A DNA stretch of 64,000 bases from Myxococcales bacterium (lineage in GTDB: Bacteria; Myxococcota; Myxococcia; Myxococcales; Myxococcaceae), in contig JAUXRI010000014.1 of the NCBI GenBank assembly GCA_030681895.1, positions 1 through 64,000 on the forward strand, read 5' to 3'. The position numbers and the translations under genes are program-made. The notes under the pieces are model-generated. The model was not told where the DNA came from, did no database searches, and saw only the letters and a list, made by a program, of their open reading frames with translations. Of the stretch, positions 1-7,762 are shown piece after piece; position 1 is the stretch's first letter, and the number at the start of each line of letters is the position of its first letter.

Positions 1-1458
1 GTCGATGTTCAGGAAGCCTGGTTTCGCCGCTCACTCGAGCCGGTGCGCCGATTCCTGTCGGACTCCACGTACACGCGGCTGGCGACGCAACTGCAGCTCA
101 TGCACGTCAACGGGGTGCGCGACGCGATCGCCGACGTGCAGGTGCTCGACCTCCAGATCATCGGGTTGGAGCAGACGCCGTTCTTCGACAGCGTGCATGT
201 CCGGGTGAAGGCCTCGATGCGCGATGACGACGCGCCTGTCTCGGCGAGCGACGACGACGCGCGCGCGCTGGCCCAGAAGAAGGCGCCAGAGGCGTTCACC
301 GAGGTGTGGACGTTCGTGCGCCGCCCTGGCGTGACGACCGATGCTTCGAAGGATCTCGCGCAGGGCTTGTGCCCGAACTGCGGAGCGCCCTTCACCGGCG
401 GCGCCGCCAACACCTGCGAGCACTGCCAGGCGATCGTCAACAGCGGCAACTACGACTGGGTGCTCGCCGAGATCACCCAGGGCAGCGAATACGTCGGCGC
501 CAACGCCGCCGTCGATGGCCTCGTGCGCGCTCGTCAGCGGGACCCAGAGCTCACCACCGAGGTGCTGGAGGATCGTGCCTCGCTCGTCTTCTGGAAGTGG
601 ATCGAGGCGCAGGTCGCGAACGACGCTGGCCGTCTGGCGAAGGTCGCGGTGCCCGAGTTCGTCGAGCGACTGCGGGCCGATCTCGGAGCGTTGTCCTCCA
701 GCGGCCGGCAGAAGGTGTTCCTCGAGTGCGCCGTCGGTTCGGTGAACACGCTCTCGATCGCCGACGACGGAGAGAACGAGCTGGCGAACATCGAGCTTCG
801 CTGGAGCGCGAAGAGCGGGATCGGACCCAAAGGCCAGAAGCCGCCGACGCTCCCGTCGGTGCCTCAACGGTGGATCTTCACGTTGGTGCGGAAGGCCGGC
901 GCGGCGACGCCGAGCAAGGCAGGCGTCTCGACCTCACGGTGCCCGAACTGCAGCGCGCCGCTGTCCGACAACGGCTCGACTTCCTGCGAGTTCTGCGGAA
1001 CGGCGCTGGCGAGCGGTGAGCGCGACTGGGTGCTGCGGGAAGTGAGCTCGTGGGAGGCGTTCGGATCGAGGCGCCCAGCGGGGTCTCCCTCCGCGCCGCG
1101 CCCCGCGTCAGCCCGGGTTCCTGATCGCGAAGAGCGTGAGCGGCTGCTGTACCTGATGGCGGCGATGGCCGCGGCGGACGGCGTCGTGGACGCGAATGAG
1201 CGCAAGCTGCTCAAGATGTGCTCGGAGCGCTGGAGCGTGCCCTGGGCCAACGTCGAGCTCGCGCTGAACGCCGGCTCCGGGTTGTTCGACAAGCTCGCCG
1301 CACGTGGTTCGGCCGAGGCTGAGACGTTCATGCGCGAGCTGGTCGCGATGGCGCTCGTCGACGGAAAGATCGATCGCAAGGAGCGCAAGCTGCTCGAAGC
1401 GGCCGCCGGTCATCTCGGGCTCGGCGGCCGGCTGAATGAGTTCCTGAACCGTCAGTGA
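1..1458 (+). CDS. Tim44-like / zinc-ribbon / TerB-like protein (5' truncated by window)
   Basis: The reading frame is open from base 1, so the true start lies upstream; 485 residues are visible. The first part resembles a Tim44-like fold and is followed by a zinc ribbon (CPNC at residue 124, then CEHC). A second Tim44-like stretch and a second zinc ribbon follow (CPNC at residue 314, then CEFC). Both ribbons lead into the same short motif (DWVL), so the protein contains an internal duplication. The last ~105 residues are helical and resemble TerB tellurite-resistance-like domains, including two AxxDGxxDxxE-type turns (AADGVVDANE, LVDGKIDRKE). In related proteins such ribbons follow a membrane segment, which would be in the missing N-terminus. 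The stop overlaps the stop of the next, convergent gene by 7 bases. Function unknown; the domain calls are from recognition of motifs only. Confidence 0.75.
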   Translation, partial: VDVQEAWFRRSLEPVRRFLSDSTYTRLATQLQLMHVNGVRDAIADVQVLDLQIIGLEQTPFFDSVHVRVKASMRDDDAPVSASDDDARALAQKKAPEAFTEVWTFVRRPGVTTDASKDLAQGLCPNCGAPFTGGAANTCEHCQAIVNSGNYDWVLAEITQGSEYVGANAAVDGLVRARQRDPELTTEVLEDRASLVFWKWIEAQVANDAGRLAKVAVPEFVERLRADLGALSSSGRQKVFLECAVGSVNTLSIADDGENELANIELRWSAKSGIGPKGQKPPTLPSVPQRWIFTLVRKAGAATPSKAGVSTSRCPNCSAPLSDNGSTSCEFCGTALASGERDWVLREVSSWEAFGSRRPAGSPSAPRPASARVPDREERERLLYLMAAMAAADGVVDANERKLLKMCSERWSVPWANVELALNAGSGLFDKLAARGSAEAETFMRELVAMALVDGKIDRKERKLLEAAAGHLGLGGRLNEFLNRQ

Positions 1459-2759
1459 CGGCGCTGCGCGTCGATCGACTGCTGCATCTTCACGTGGTCG
1501 TCCATCTCGGCGTTGGCGTGCTTCAGGCAGTGCGCGAGCGAGCCCTTCGATGACTTCGCCTTCGTGAAGAAGAGCGCCGAGGCTTCGCCCGTCACCTTGT
1601 CGGCCGCGCCTCCGACTCGGCCACCGACACCAATCTCGCCTTCGACCTCCCACTCGGCGTCGATGAGCGGCCTCAGGAGCGCGGCCTGATCGCCCGCGAG
1701 GATCTGCTTCGCGAGGGCCTCGCCGCTGACCGGAACCTCGGCCGTGACCTTCGCCTTGCCGACGCCGTTCGCCACCATGCCCGTCAACGACTTCTCGACC
1801 TCGACCTCAGCGACGAACACCCACTCGGTCCTCGCTCCCTTGAGCGCTTCGTTCGCCTCAGATGGAGACAGTTCTCCACGCTTGAGCTTCTCGGCGATGG
1901 CGGGCGGCAGGTGCTTTCGCGCCTCGAGGCGTCCCTGGAGCTTCCCCTCGATCTCGCCCTCGAACAGCGTCGACGCGCTCTTGCCAGCCGCCCCTTTCCC
2001 GAGATCGAGGGCAGCCTTCGCTTCGGCGCCGATGTCGACCTTGAAGGCTGCAGTGAGTTCGCCGCGCTCGAGGTCGACCTTCACCGCCGCGGCATTCTGA
2101 AGGTCTGCACTTGCGTGACCATGCAACCCAGGCGCTGGGTGCAAATCGAACGAGAAGCCGCCGCTCGCACGTCCTTCCCCGTTCATCTCGACGAGGTTGG
2201 CTCGGTAGTGATCGAGACGTTCCGCGGCGTGAGCACTCGTTCCGGTGATCTTGTCGAGGGGGAACGCCAATGGCCACAAGCCGGGAGTCGTCGCTGCGTA
2301 CGCCACGACGCCAGCCGTTGCGATCGCCTGCGCCAGATCGGCAGCAGCCTCCGGAGTCTCGACCACGAACTTCGAGCCCCCTGCAACGCCTACCATTCCG
2401 CGAGCTTTGTCTGGCACGCCAACCCCGACCTGCCCGCCAGCGAACGCCTCCACCTCGTACTTCCCGTCATCGCGGCGCTCGATGCTGATCTTGCCTTCGA
2501 CTTTCCCAGCCAGCTTCGCCGTCACGAGCGCCTTGCAGCTGACTTCGAACGACTGGTGCGGGCCGAGCCGACTCGCAGCCTCCGAGATCGTCGACTCCAT
2601 CGGGCTCATCGTCGACGTCGCGTACTGTCGCTCGGCCTGCTCGACGCGATTTCGCTCGACGCTGCTGACTGGCCCGGCCGTGGGCTTCTCGATCGGCTGG
2701 TGGTCGGTGAGCGGCTGGGGAAACGAGGTCGAGGCGGCACCAATGCGTGGGGCAGACAT
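1452..2759 (-). CDS. Hypothetical protein, 435 aa
   Basis: Starts at ATG 2759 behind a good ribosome-binding site (AAGGAG, 8 bases upstream). There is no signal peptide. The first ~65 residues are low-complexity (Ser, Pro, Thr, Gln). The remainder alternates Gly/Val/Lys/Glu-rich beta-type stretches (for example KLAGKVEGKISIERR and VGVGGRVGGAADKV), with a short hydrophobic segment in the middle (AIATAGVVAYAATTPGLWPL). I do not recognise a family. The beta-rich, charged repeats might form an elongated structure, but that is a guess. It stands alone between convergent and co-directional neighbours. Confidence 0.7.
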   Translation of the reverse strand: MSAPRIGAASTSFPQPLTDHQPIEKPTAGPVSSVERNRVEQAERQYATSTMSPMESTISEAASRLGPHQSFEVSCKALVTAKLAGKVEGKISIERRDDGKYEVEAFAGGQVGVGVPDKARGMVGVAGGSKFVVETPEAAADLAQAIATAGVVAYAATTPGLWPLAFPLDKITGTSAHAAERLDHYRANLVEMNGEGRASGGFSFDLHPAPGLHGHASADLQNAAAVKVDLERGELTAAFKVDIGAEAKAALDLGKGAAGKSASTLFEGEIEGKLQGRLEARKHLPPAIAEKLKRGELSPSEANEALKGARTEWVFVAEVEVEKSLTGMVANGVGKAKVTAEVPVSGEALAKQILAGDQAALLRPLIDAEWEVEGEIGVGGRVGGAADKVTGEASALFFTKAKSSKGSLAHCLKHANAEMDDHVKMQQSIDAQRRH

Positions 2760-2830
2760 GAGCGAGCTCCTTGGGGAAACGGGGAGCAGGGCCTCAGTTC
2801 ATGGTCGATGCCGACCGCAACGCGCTGGAT

Positions 2831-3262
2831 TTACTTCCCGGCAGCGTCTCCATCCAACGACGCCACGTGCCACCCGTCGGACTCGCGGACAGCCAGCGCG
2901 ACGCGGCCCTCGGCGACGACGACGGTGGCGCGATCACCAGCGAGTTGCACCGGCCGAGCGAGCGCGACTTTCAGCCGGCTCACCAACGCGACGCCGCGCG
3001 GCTCGAGGGCGAAGTCCGACTTCAGGCGCTCCGGAGAGTAGCGACGCTTCAAAGACGCATCGAGCAGCCGGAAGGCACCGTCGAAGTCGCTGCGCTCCAC
3101 GGCACCGATGAAAGAAGCGAAGGCTTCACGTGCCTCTGCTTCGACTTCTGGGCTCTTCGCCGGCGTCGCGGCCGGTTCGACGCAGGGCTTCGGGTCTGGC
3201 TGGCGAACGAACTCCGCGCCAACACATCCAGTCACCACCAGCAGGAGCGCGGCTCGACTCAC
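2831..3262 (-). CDS. Small predicted lipoprotein, 143 aa
   Basis: The GTG start at 3262 overlaps the stop of the upstream small membrane-protein gene (GTGA), so the two are probably translationally coupled. The N-terminus is a short lipoprotein signal with lipobox VTGC, giving Cys13 as the predicted lipidated residue. A Pro/Glu-rich linker follows. The rest (FASFIGAVERSDFDGAFRLL onward) has the layout of a small cone-shaped NTF2/SnoaL-like domain often seen in secreted myxobacterial proteins. No catalytic motif is evident. Its role is unknown, probably in the periplasm or at the outer membrane. Confidence 0.7.
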   Translation of the reverse strand: MSRAALLLVVTGCVGAEFVRQPDPKPCVEPAATPAKSPEVEAEAREAFASFIGAVERSDFDGAFRLLDASLKRRYSPERLKSDFALEPRGVALVSRLKVALARPVQLAGDRATVVVAEGRVALAVRESDGWHVASLDGDAAGK

Positions 3263-3501
3263 GGGCTCCCCGCGTCGCCCATCTCGATCATCGGCGCGAT
3301 CATCACCCTCTCGACCCGACGATCCATCGGCATGGCGTTGAGGCCCTTCTGAAGCCGTGGGTCGACGAACATCTCGGCGCCAGGAATCACGCCGGCGTCG
3401 ACCCCCGCGGCGGACGAGGACGCGTTGCGCTCCCAGAGGGCCAACACCAGAACGGTGATGGCGAAACCAATGACCGCTCCAAGCGCAACTGTTCGCGTCA
3501 T
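3259..3501 (-). CDS. Small single-pass membrane protein, 80 aa
   Basis: ATG 3501 is chosen because GAGGGA lies 11 bases upstream; a GTG nine bases earlier (3510) is the alternative start. One N-terminal hydrophobic segment ([18 protein letters not shown]) is followed by a short polar tail rich in Met, Asp and Gly (for example [13 protein letters not shown]). This fits a membrane-anchored periplasmic peptide. The gene overlaps the following lipoprotein gene by three bases and is divergent from hutU with a ~50-base gap. Family not recognised. Confidence 0.6.
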   Translation of the reverse strand: MTRTVALGAVIGFAITVLVLALWERNASSSAAGVDAGVIPGAEMFVDPRLQKGLNAMPMDRRVERVMIAPMIEMGDAGSP

Positions 3502-3550
3502 GCGCGGCACATTCCCTCAGACTCGGCCTCGTGGTCTAGGGTGGTTTTCC

Positions 3551-5215
3551 ATGACGAGTGGACCCCGTGAAGTGCGAGCCCCCCATGGCTCCGAGTTGTC
3601 GTGCAAGGGCTGGGTGCAGGAAGCCGCCTTGCGCATGTTGATGAACAACCTCGACCCTGACGTCGCCGAGCGGCCGCAGGATCTGGTCGTCTACGGAGGC
3701 ACCGGGAAGGCGGCGCGGGACTGGCCCAGCTTCGATCGCATCGTGGCGGCGCTGCGGAACCTCAACGACGACGAGACGCTGCTCGTTCAGTCGGGCAAGC
3801 CCGTGGGCATTCTGAAGAGCCACCCCGACGCGCCGCGCGTGTTGATCGCGAACTCGAACCTGGTCGGCAAGTGGGCCACCTGGGAGCACTTCCGCGAGCT
3901 CGAGCAGAAGGGCCTGATGATGTACGGCCAGATGACGGCCGGCTCGTGGATCTACATCGGCACACAGGGGATTCTGCAGGGCACCTACGAGACCTTCGTG
4001 CAGGCAGGCCGCACGCACTTTGGCTCGCCGGATCTCGCTGGTCGCGTCGTCCTCACCGGTGGCCTCGGGGGCATGGGTGGCGCGCAGCCGCTCGCCTGCA
4101 CGATGGCCGGTGGTGTGATGTTGGCGGTCGAGGTCGACCCGACACGCGCGCAGCGGCGCATCGAGACGAAGTACCTCGACGTGATCGCGAAGGATCTCGA
4201 CGACGCGCTCGCGCTGGTGGCCGACGCGAAGCAGAAACGAATCGCACGATCGATCGGCGTCATCGGCAACTGCGCTGACGTGCTGCCTGAGCTGCTCAAG
4301 CGCGGCTTCAAGCCCGACCTCGTGACCGATCAGACGAGCGCGCACGACCCGCTCGGTGGGTACGTGCCCAATAAGATGTCGCTGCACGAGGCCGCAGCGC
4401 TGCGCGTGAAGGACCCGAAGGGCTACGTCGAGAAGTCGTACCAGGCGATGGCCGAGCACGTGCGCGCGATGCTGGCATTCCAGGAGGCCGGCTCCCACGT
4501 CTTCGACTACGGCAACAACCTGCGCGCGGGTGCTCAGCAGGCGGGCGTGACGAACGCGTTCGAGTTCCCCGGGTTCGTGCCCGCGTACATCCGGCCGATG
4601 TTCTGCCGCGGCGAAGGCCCGTTCCGCTGGGTGGCGCTCTCGGGCGATCCAGCCGACATCGCGGTGACCGATCGCGCGCTGATCGAGCTCTTCCCGCACA
4701 AGGAGCACATGGTGCGCTGGCTCAAGCTCGCCGCCGAGAAGGTGAAGTTCCAGGGGCTGCCGGCGCGCATCTGCTGGCTCGGGTACGGCGAGCGCGACAA
4801 GGCCGGGCTGATGTTCAACGAACTGGTCCGGACGGGGAAGGTCAAGGCGCCGATCGTGATCGGCCGCGACCACCTCGATTGCGGCTCGGTTGCGTCGCCG
4901 AACCGCGAGACCGAAGCGATGAAGGACGGCACTGACGCGGTCGCTGACTGGCCCATCCTCAACGCGATGATCAACGCGGTGAACGGCGCGAGCTGGGTCT
5001 CGCTCCACCACGGCGGCGGCGTCGGCATCGGCTACTCGATCCACTCGGGCCAGGTGATCGTCGCGGACGGCACCGAAGCGGCGGCGAAACGCATTCAGCG
5101 CGTGCTCACCAGCGACCCTGCCATGGGCGTCCTCCGGCACGCCGACGCTGGCTACGACGAGGCCATCTCGTGCGCCAAAGAGCGCGGCGTCAGAGTGCCC
5201 GGGCTGACGGCGTGA
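3551..5215 (+). CDS. hutU: Urocanate hydratase (urocanase)
   Basis: Catalyses the second step of histidine degradation, urocanate to 4-imidazolone-5-propionate, in the cytoplasm using tightly bound NAD+. ATG 3551 gives 554 residues, the normal length for the family. Visible hallmarks are the N-terminal [11 protein letters not shown] region, the Gly-rich NAD-binding stretch [11 protein letters not shown] near residue 171, and LPARICW. Cys408 in the last corresponds to the catalytic Cys410 of the Pseudomonas putida enzyme. The [17 protein letters not shown] segment is also typical, although many homologues have Ser where this one has Cys. The stop shares one base with the hutI start (TGATG), so the two form an operon. 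No hutH (histidase) is present in the window. Confidence 0.97.
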   Translation: MTSGPREVRAPHGSELSCKGWVQEAALRMLMNNLDPDVAERPQDLVVYGGTGKAARDWPSFDRIVAALRNLNDDETLLVQSGKPVGILKSHPDAPRVLIANSNLVGKWATWEHFRELEQKGLMMYGQMTAGSWIYIGTQGILQGTYETFVQAGRTHFGSPDLAGRVVLTGGLGGMGGAQPLACTMAGGVMLAVEVDPTRAQRRIETKYLDVIAKDLDDALALVADAKQKRIARSIGVIGNCADVLPELLKRGFKPDLVTDQTSAHDPLGGYVPNKMSLHEAAALRVKDPKGYVEKSYQAMAEHVRAMLAFQEAGSHVFDYGNNLRAGAQQAGVTNAFEFPGFVPAYIRPMFCRGEGPFRWVALSGDPADIAVTDRALIELFPHKEHMVRWLKLAAEKVKFQGLPARICWLGYGERDKAGLMFNELVRTGKVKAPIVIGRDHLDCGSVASPNRETEAMKDGTDAVADWPILNAMINAVNGASWVSLHHGGGVGIGYSIHSGQVIVADGTEAAAKRIQRVLTSDPAMGVLRHADAGYDEAISCAKERGVRVPGLTA

Positions 5216-6438
5216 TGGAGCTCGTCGTTCGCAACACCTCCGAGGTCGTCACCTGCGACGGGGCGCTCGACGGACGCGCGGAAGACACGCTTGGCCGGAT
5301 TCCACGCGGGGCGATCGGCGTCGAGAACGGTCGAGTCGTCTTCGTGGGACCTGAAGCCGAGCTGCCGGTGGTGTCGAAGGGCACGATCGTCATCGACGCT
5401 CGCGGCGGCTTCGTCGGCCCGGGCTTCGTCGATTGTCACACTCACGTCGTCTTCGCGGGCGATCGCAGCGACGAGTTCGAGCAGCGCTGCCAGGGGAAGA
5501 CGTACCTCGAGATCGCGGCCGCTGGCGGAGGCATCGCGCGTACGGTGACCGCGACGCGGAACGCGACAGAAGATGAGTTGGTCGCGCTGGCGACGCCGCG
5601 CCTCGCTCGACTGCGGGCACAAGGTGTGACGACCGCCGAAGTGAAGAGCGGCTACGGCCTCGACGCCGAGTCGGAGCTTCGAATGCTGCGCGCGATCGCC
5701 CGGCTCGGCTCGGCGCAACCCGTCGAGCTCGTCGCGACCTTCCTGGGCCTTCACGCCGTGCCCGCTGAGTACAAGCAGCGTCGTGACGAGTGGGTTCGGC
5801 TCTGTGTCGACGAGCTGCTCCCGGTCATCGCGCGTGATCGACTGGCGGCAGCCTGCGACATCTTCGTCGAGCAAAGCGCCTTCACTCATGACGAGGCCCG
5901 ACGGCTCGGGGTGAAAGCCCGCGCGTTGGGACTCCCGCTGCGGCTGCACGTCGATCAGCTGACGGCGAATGGTGGCGCCCAGCTCGCAGCAGAACTCGGC
6001 GCCGTCACTGCCGATCACCTCGAGCAGATCTCGACCGAGGGCATCGCGGCGCTGAAGCACAGTGGAACCATCGCCGTGCTCGCGCCGACGTCGACCTTGT
6101 TCGCGCGAGCGAAGCCGTATGCACCGGGTCGCGCGCTCCGTGACGCTGGCGTGCCCGTGGCGCTCTGTACGAACTGCAACCCGGGTTCTTCGAACTCCGA
6201 GAACGTCAGCCTCGCGATGGGCCTCGCGTGCATCGAGAACGGGCTGACGCCGGCCGAGGCCTACCTCGGCTTCACCCGAATCGGCGCCCTGGCGATCAGC
6301 CGCCCCGAACTGGGCCGAATCGCAGTCGGCGGGCCCGCCGATCTCGTGGTGTTCGCGTGTGAGTCGTACCGCACCCTGCCCTACCACCTCGGAATGAACG
6401 AGGCCGCGCACACGATCAAACGTGGCCAGCGGGTCTGA
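5215..6438 (+). CDS. hutI: Imidazolonepropionase
   Basis: Hydrolyses imidazolonepropionate to N-formimino-L-glutamate, the third step of histidine degradation. The start at ATG 5215 overlaps the hutU stop and gives 407 residues, as expected. It is an amidohydrolase-superfamily TIM barrel with metal ligands His75 and His77 (DCHTH) and His245 (LHVDQ). The KSGYGLD and NPGSS family motifs are present. One oddity: the last metal-binding Asp of the family (Asp324 in Bacillus subtilis, in a T/S-D-F-NPGS context) appears here as Asn320 (TNCNPGSS). The C-terminus has the usual PADLVVF and YHLGMN segments. Assignment rests on length, motifs and coupling to hutU; whether the Asn form is active cannot be told from sequence. 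Confidence 0.93.
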   Translation: MELVVRNTSEVVTCDGALDGRAEDTLGRIPRGAIGVENGRVVFVGPEAELPVVSKGTIVIDARGGFVGPGFVDCHTHVVFAGDRSDEFEQRCQGKTYLEIAAAGGGIARTVTATRNATEDELVALATPRLARLRAQGVTTAEVKSGYGLDAESELRMLRAIARLGSAQPVELVATFLGLHAVPAEYKQRRDEWVRLCVDELLPVIARDRLAAACDIFVEQSAFTHDEARRLGVKARALGLPLRLHVDQLTANGGAQLAAELGAVTADHLEQISTEGIAALKHSGTIAVLAPTSTLFARAKPYAPGRALRDAGVPVALCTNCNPGSSNSENVSLAMGLACIENGLTPAEAYLGFTRIGALAISRPELGRIAVGGPADLVVFACESYRTLPYHLGMNEAAHTIKRGQRV

Positions 6439-6511
6439 CCAGGCAGGCCGCTGTCGTGCTGATGAGGGCGCACGGTGGTATGAATGACAGTGTCCGAGGA
6501 GGCAGTCCCCG

Positions 6512-7246
6512 ATGTGCCGGTTGTTCGCTGTTCTCGCTGAGCGTCCCGTGCGGGTGCACCGTGCCTTCGACGCGCTCAAACGCCAGGCGCTCGAGCACAA
6601 AGATGGCTGGGGCATCGCGCGCTTCGACGCCGGAGTTCCTCATCTCGAGGTGAACGTCACGCCGGCCCACGCCTGCGCGCGCTTCCGTCAGCTCGGTGAA
6701 GAGCTCGCGACGCAATCGCTCATCACGCACATCAGGCTTGCGTCGGTGGGCTCCGTCACGGAGCGAAATGCGCACCCGTTCTTCGCGCGTGGCTGGGCGT
6801 TCATGCACAACGGCACCGTCGCCAACTTCGCGAAGCACCGCGACGCCATTCGAAGCCACATCGCCGAGCACCACCTCGAACAGATTCGCGGCGAGACCGA
6901 CAGCGAGACGTGCTTCGCCTTGTTTCGAACCGTGCTCGACGGCGTGCAGCAGCCGGGCGTCGACGACATGAAGCGCGCGCTGGCCCGGGTGATGACGACC
7001 GTCTCGGTGATCACCGATACCGGCGACGCCCGCTCCGCGATGAACTTCCTGGTGACCGATGGCCGGCGAATGGTTGCCGTTCGCCGCGGCCGAACCTTGT
7101 TCCGCTCTTCAGAAGGAGGCGCTCACTTCATCGCCAGTGAGCGCCTCTGGGACGACGGGGTGTGGCTCGAGGTGCCTGAAGAAGGCGTCGTCGGCATCGA
7201 CGAACGCCTCGACGTCAGGGTCTCGACGGTTTCAGATTGGGTCTGA
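6512..7246 (+). CDS. Class II glutamine amidotransferase (YafJ-like)
   Basis: 244 residues. Removal of Met exposes Cys2 (MCRLFAV), the N-terminal nucleophile of Ntn-type glutamine amidotransferases. Other family positions visible are DGWGIA, the LITHIRLAS strand, AHPF and MHNGTV. There is no attached synthase or isomerase domain, so this belongs to the stand-alone YafJ-like group, whose amide acceptor is generally unknown. A strong ribosome-binding site (GAGGAGG) precedes ATG 6512. It lies 73 bases after hutI on the same strand and could be read from the same transcript, but a role in histidine degradation is not implied by its family. Confidence 0.88.
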   Translation: MCRLFAVLAERPVRVHRAFDALKRQALEHKDGWGIARFDAGVPHLEVNVTPAHACARFRQLGEELATQSLITHIRLASVGSVTERNAHPFFARGWAFMHNGTVANFAKHRDAIRSHIAEHHLEQIRGETDSETCFALFRTVLDGVQQPGVDDMKRALARVMTTVSVITDTGDARSAMNFLVTDGRRMVAVRRGRTLFRSSEGGAHFIASERLWDDGVWLEVPEEGVVGIDERLDVRVSTVSDWV

Positions 7247-7249
7247 CGA

Positions 7250-7645
7250 TCACTTGAAGCCGGCGGAGCAGTCAGCCGACAGCTTCGAGGTGACCATGCC
7301 GCCGGAGACGTTGACCAACTGGAGCGCGCAAGCCGTCATCGCGTCCGCAGCGGCCTTCTCGGCGCCCGTGGAGCACGCCGGAGCGGCCTCGACGCACTTG
7401 GCATAGGTATCGAGGAGCGTGTTGTCGGCCGAGCTGCACTTCGAGACCGACATGTTGCAGGACGACGTCGTCGAGCTGCCCTTGGTGAGGGTGACGGTGA
7501 CGCCGCCTTCGGTGTACTTGCACTCGGTCTTGCCGGCGTAGAACTTGGTGCTCGCCGCGTCGACGCGCTCGCAGATTCCTCCGCCACACGCCGTCATCGA
7601 GAACGCTGCCACCACCGCCACTGCGACCTGGGTCAACTTGTTCAT
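7250..7645 (-). CDS. Small cysteine-rich predicted lipoprotein, 131 aa
   Basis: ATG 7645 follows a good ribosome-binding site (AGGGAGAGG). The signal ends in SMTAC, so Cys20 would be lipidated, followed by GGG and then a ~105-residue domain with seven further Cys that could form disulfides in the periplasm. The centre is a short beta-rich, Thr/Ser-rich stretch (TEGGVTVTLTKGSSTT). The C-terminal half is helical and Ala-rich. No family recognised. The stop lies four bases beyond the convergent amidotransferase gene, and the gene is divergent from the CxxC-repeat gene with a 117-base gap. Confidence 0.75.
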   Translation of the reverse strand: MNKLTQVAVAVVAAFSMTACGGGICERVDAASTKFYAGKTECKYTEGGVTVTLTKGSSTTSSCNMSVSKCSSADNTLLDTYAKCVEAAPACSTGAEKAAADAMTACALQLVNVSGGMVTSKLSADCSAGFK

Positions 7646-7762
7646 CGGCCTCTCCCTTTGATTGTTGGGGGAGTGAGCTCCCACGAGCGCGGCATAGACG
7701 ACTTGAAGGCCGACGTATTCAGGATGCGCACAGGATCGATGACGCAGGTGTAGGGTTCCGCC

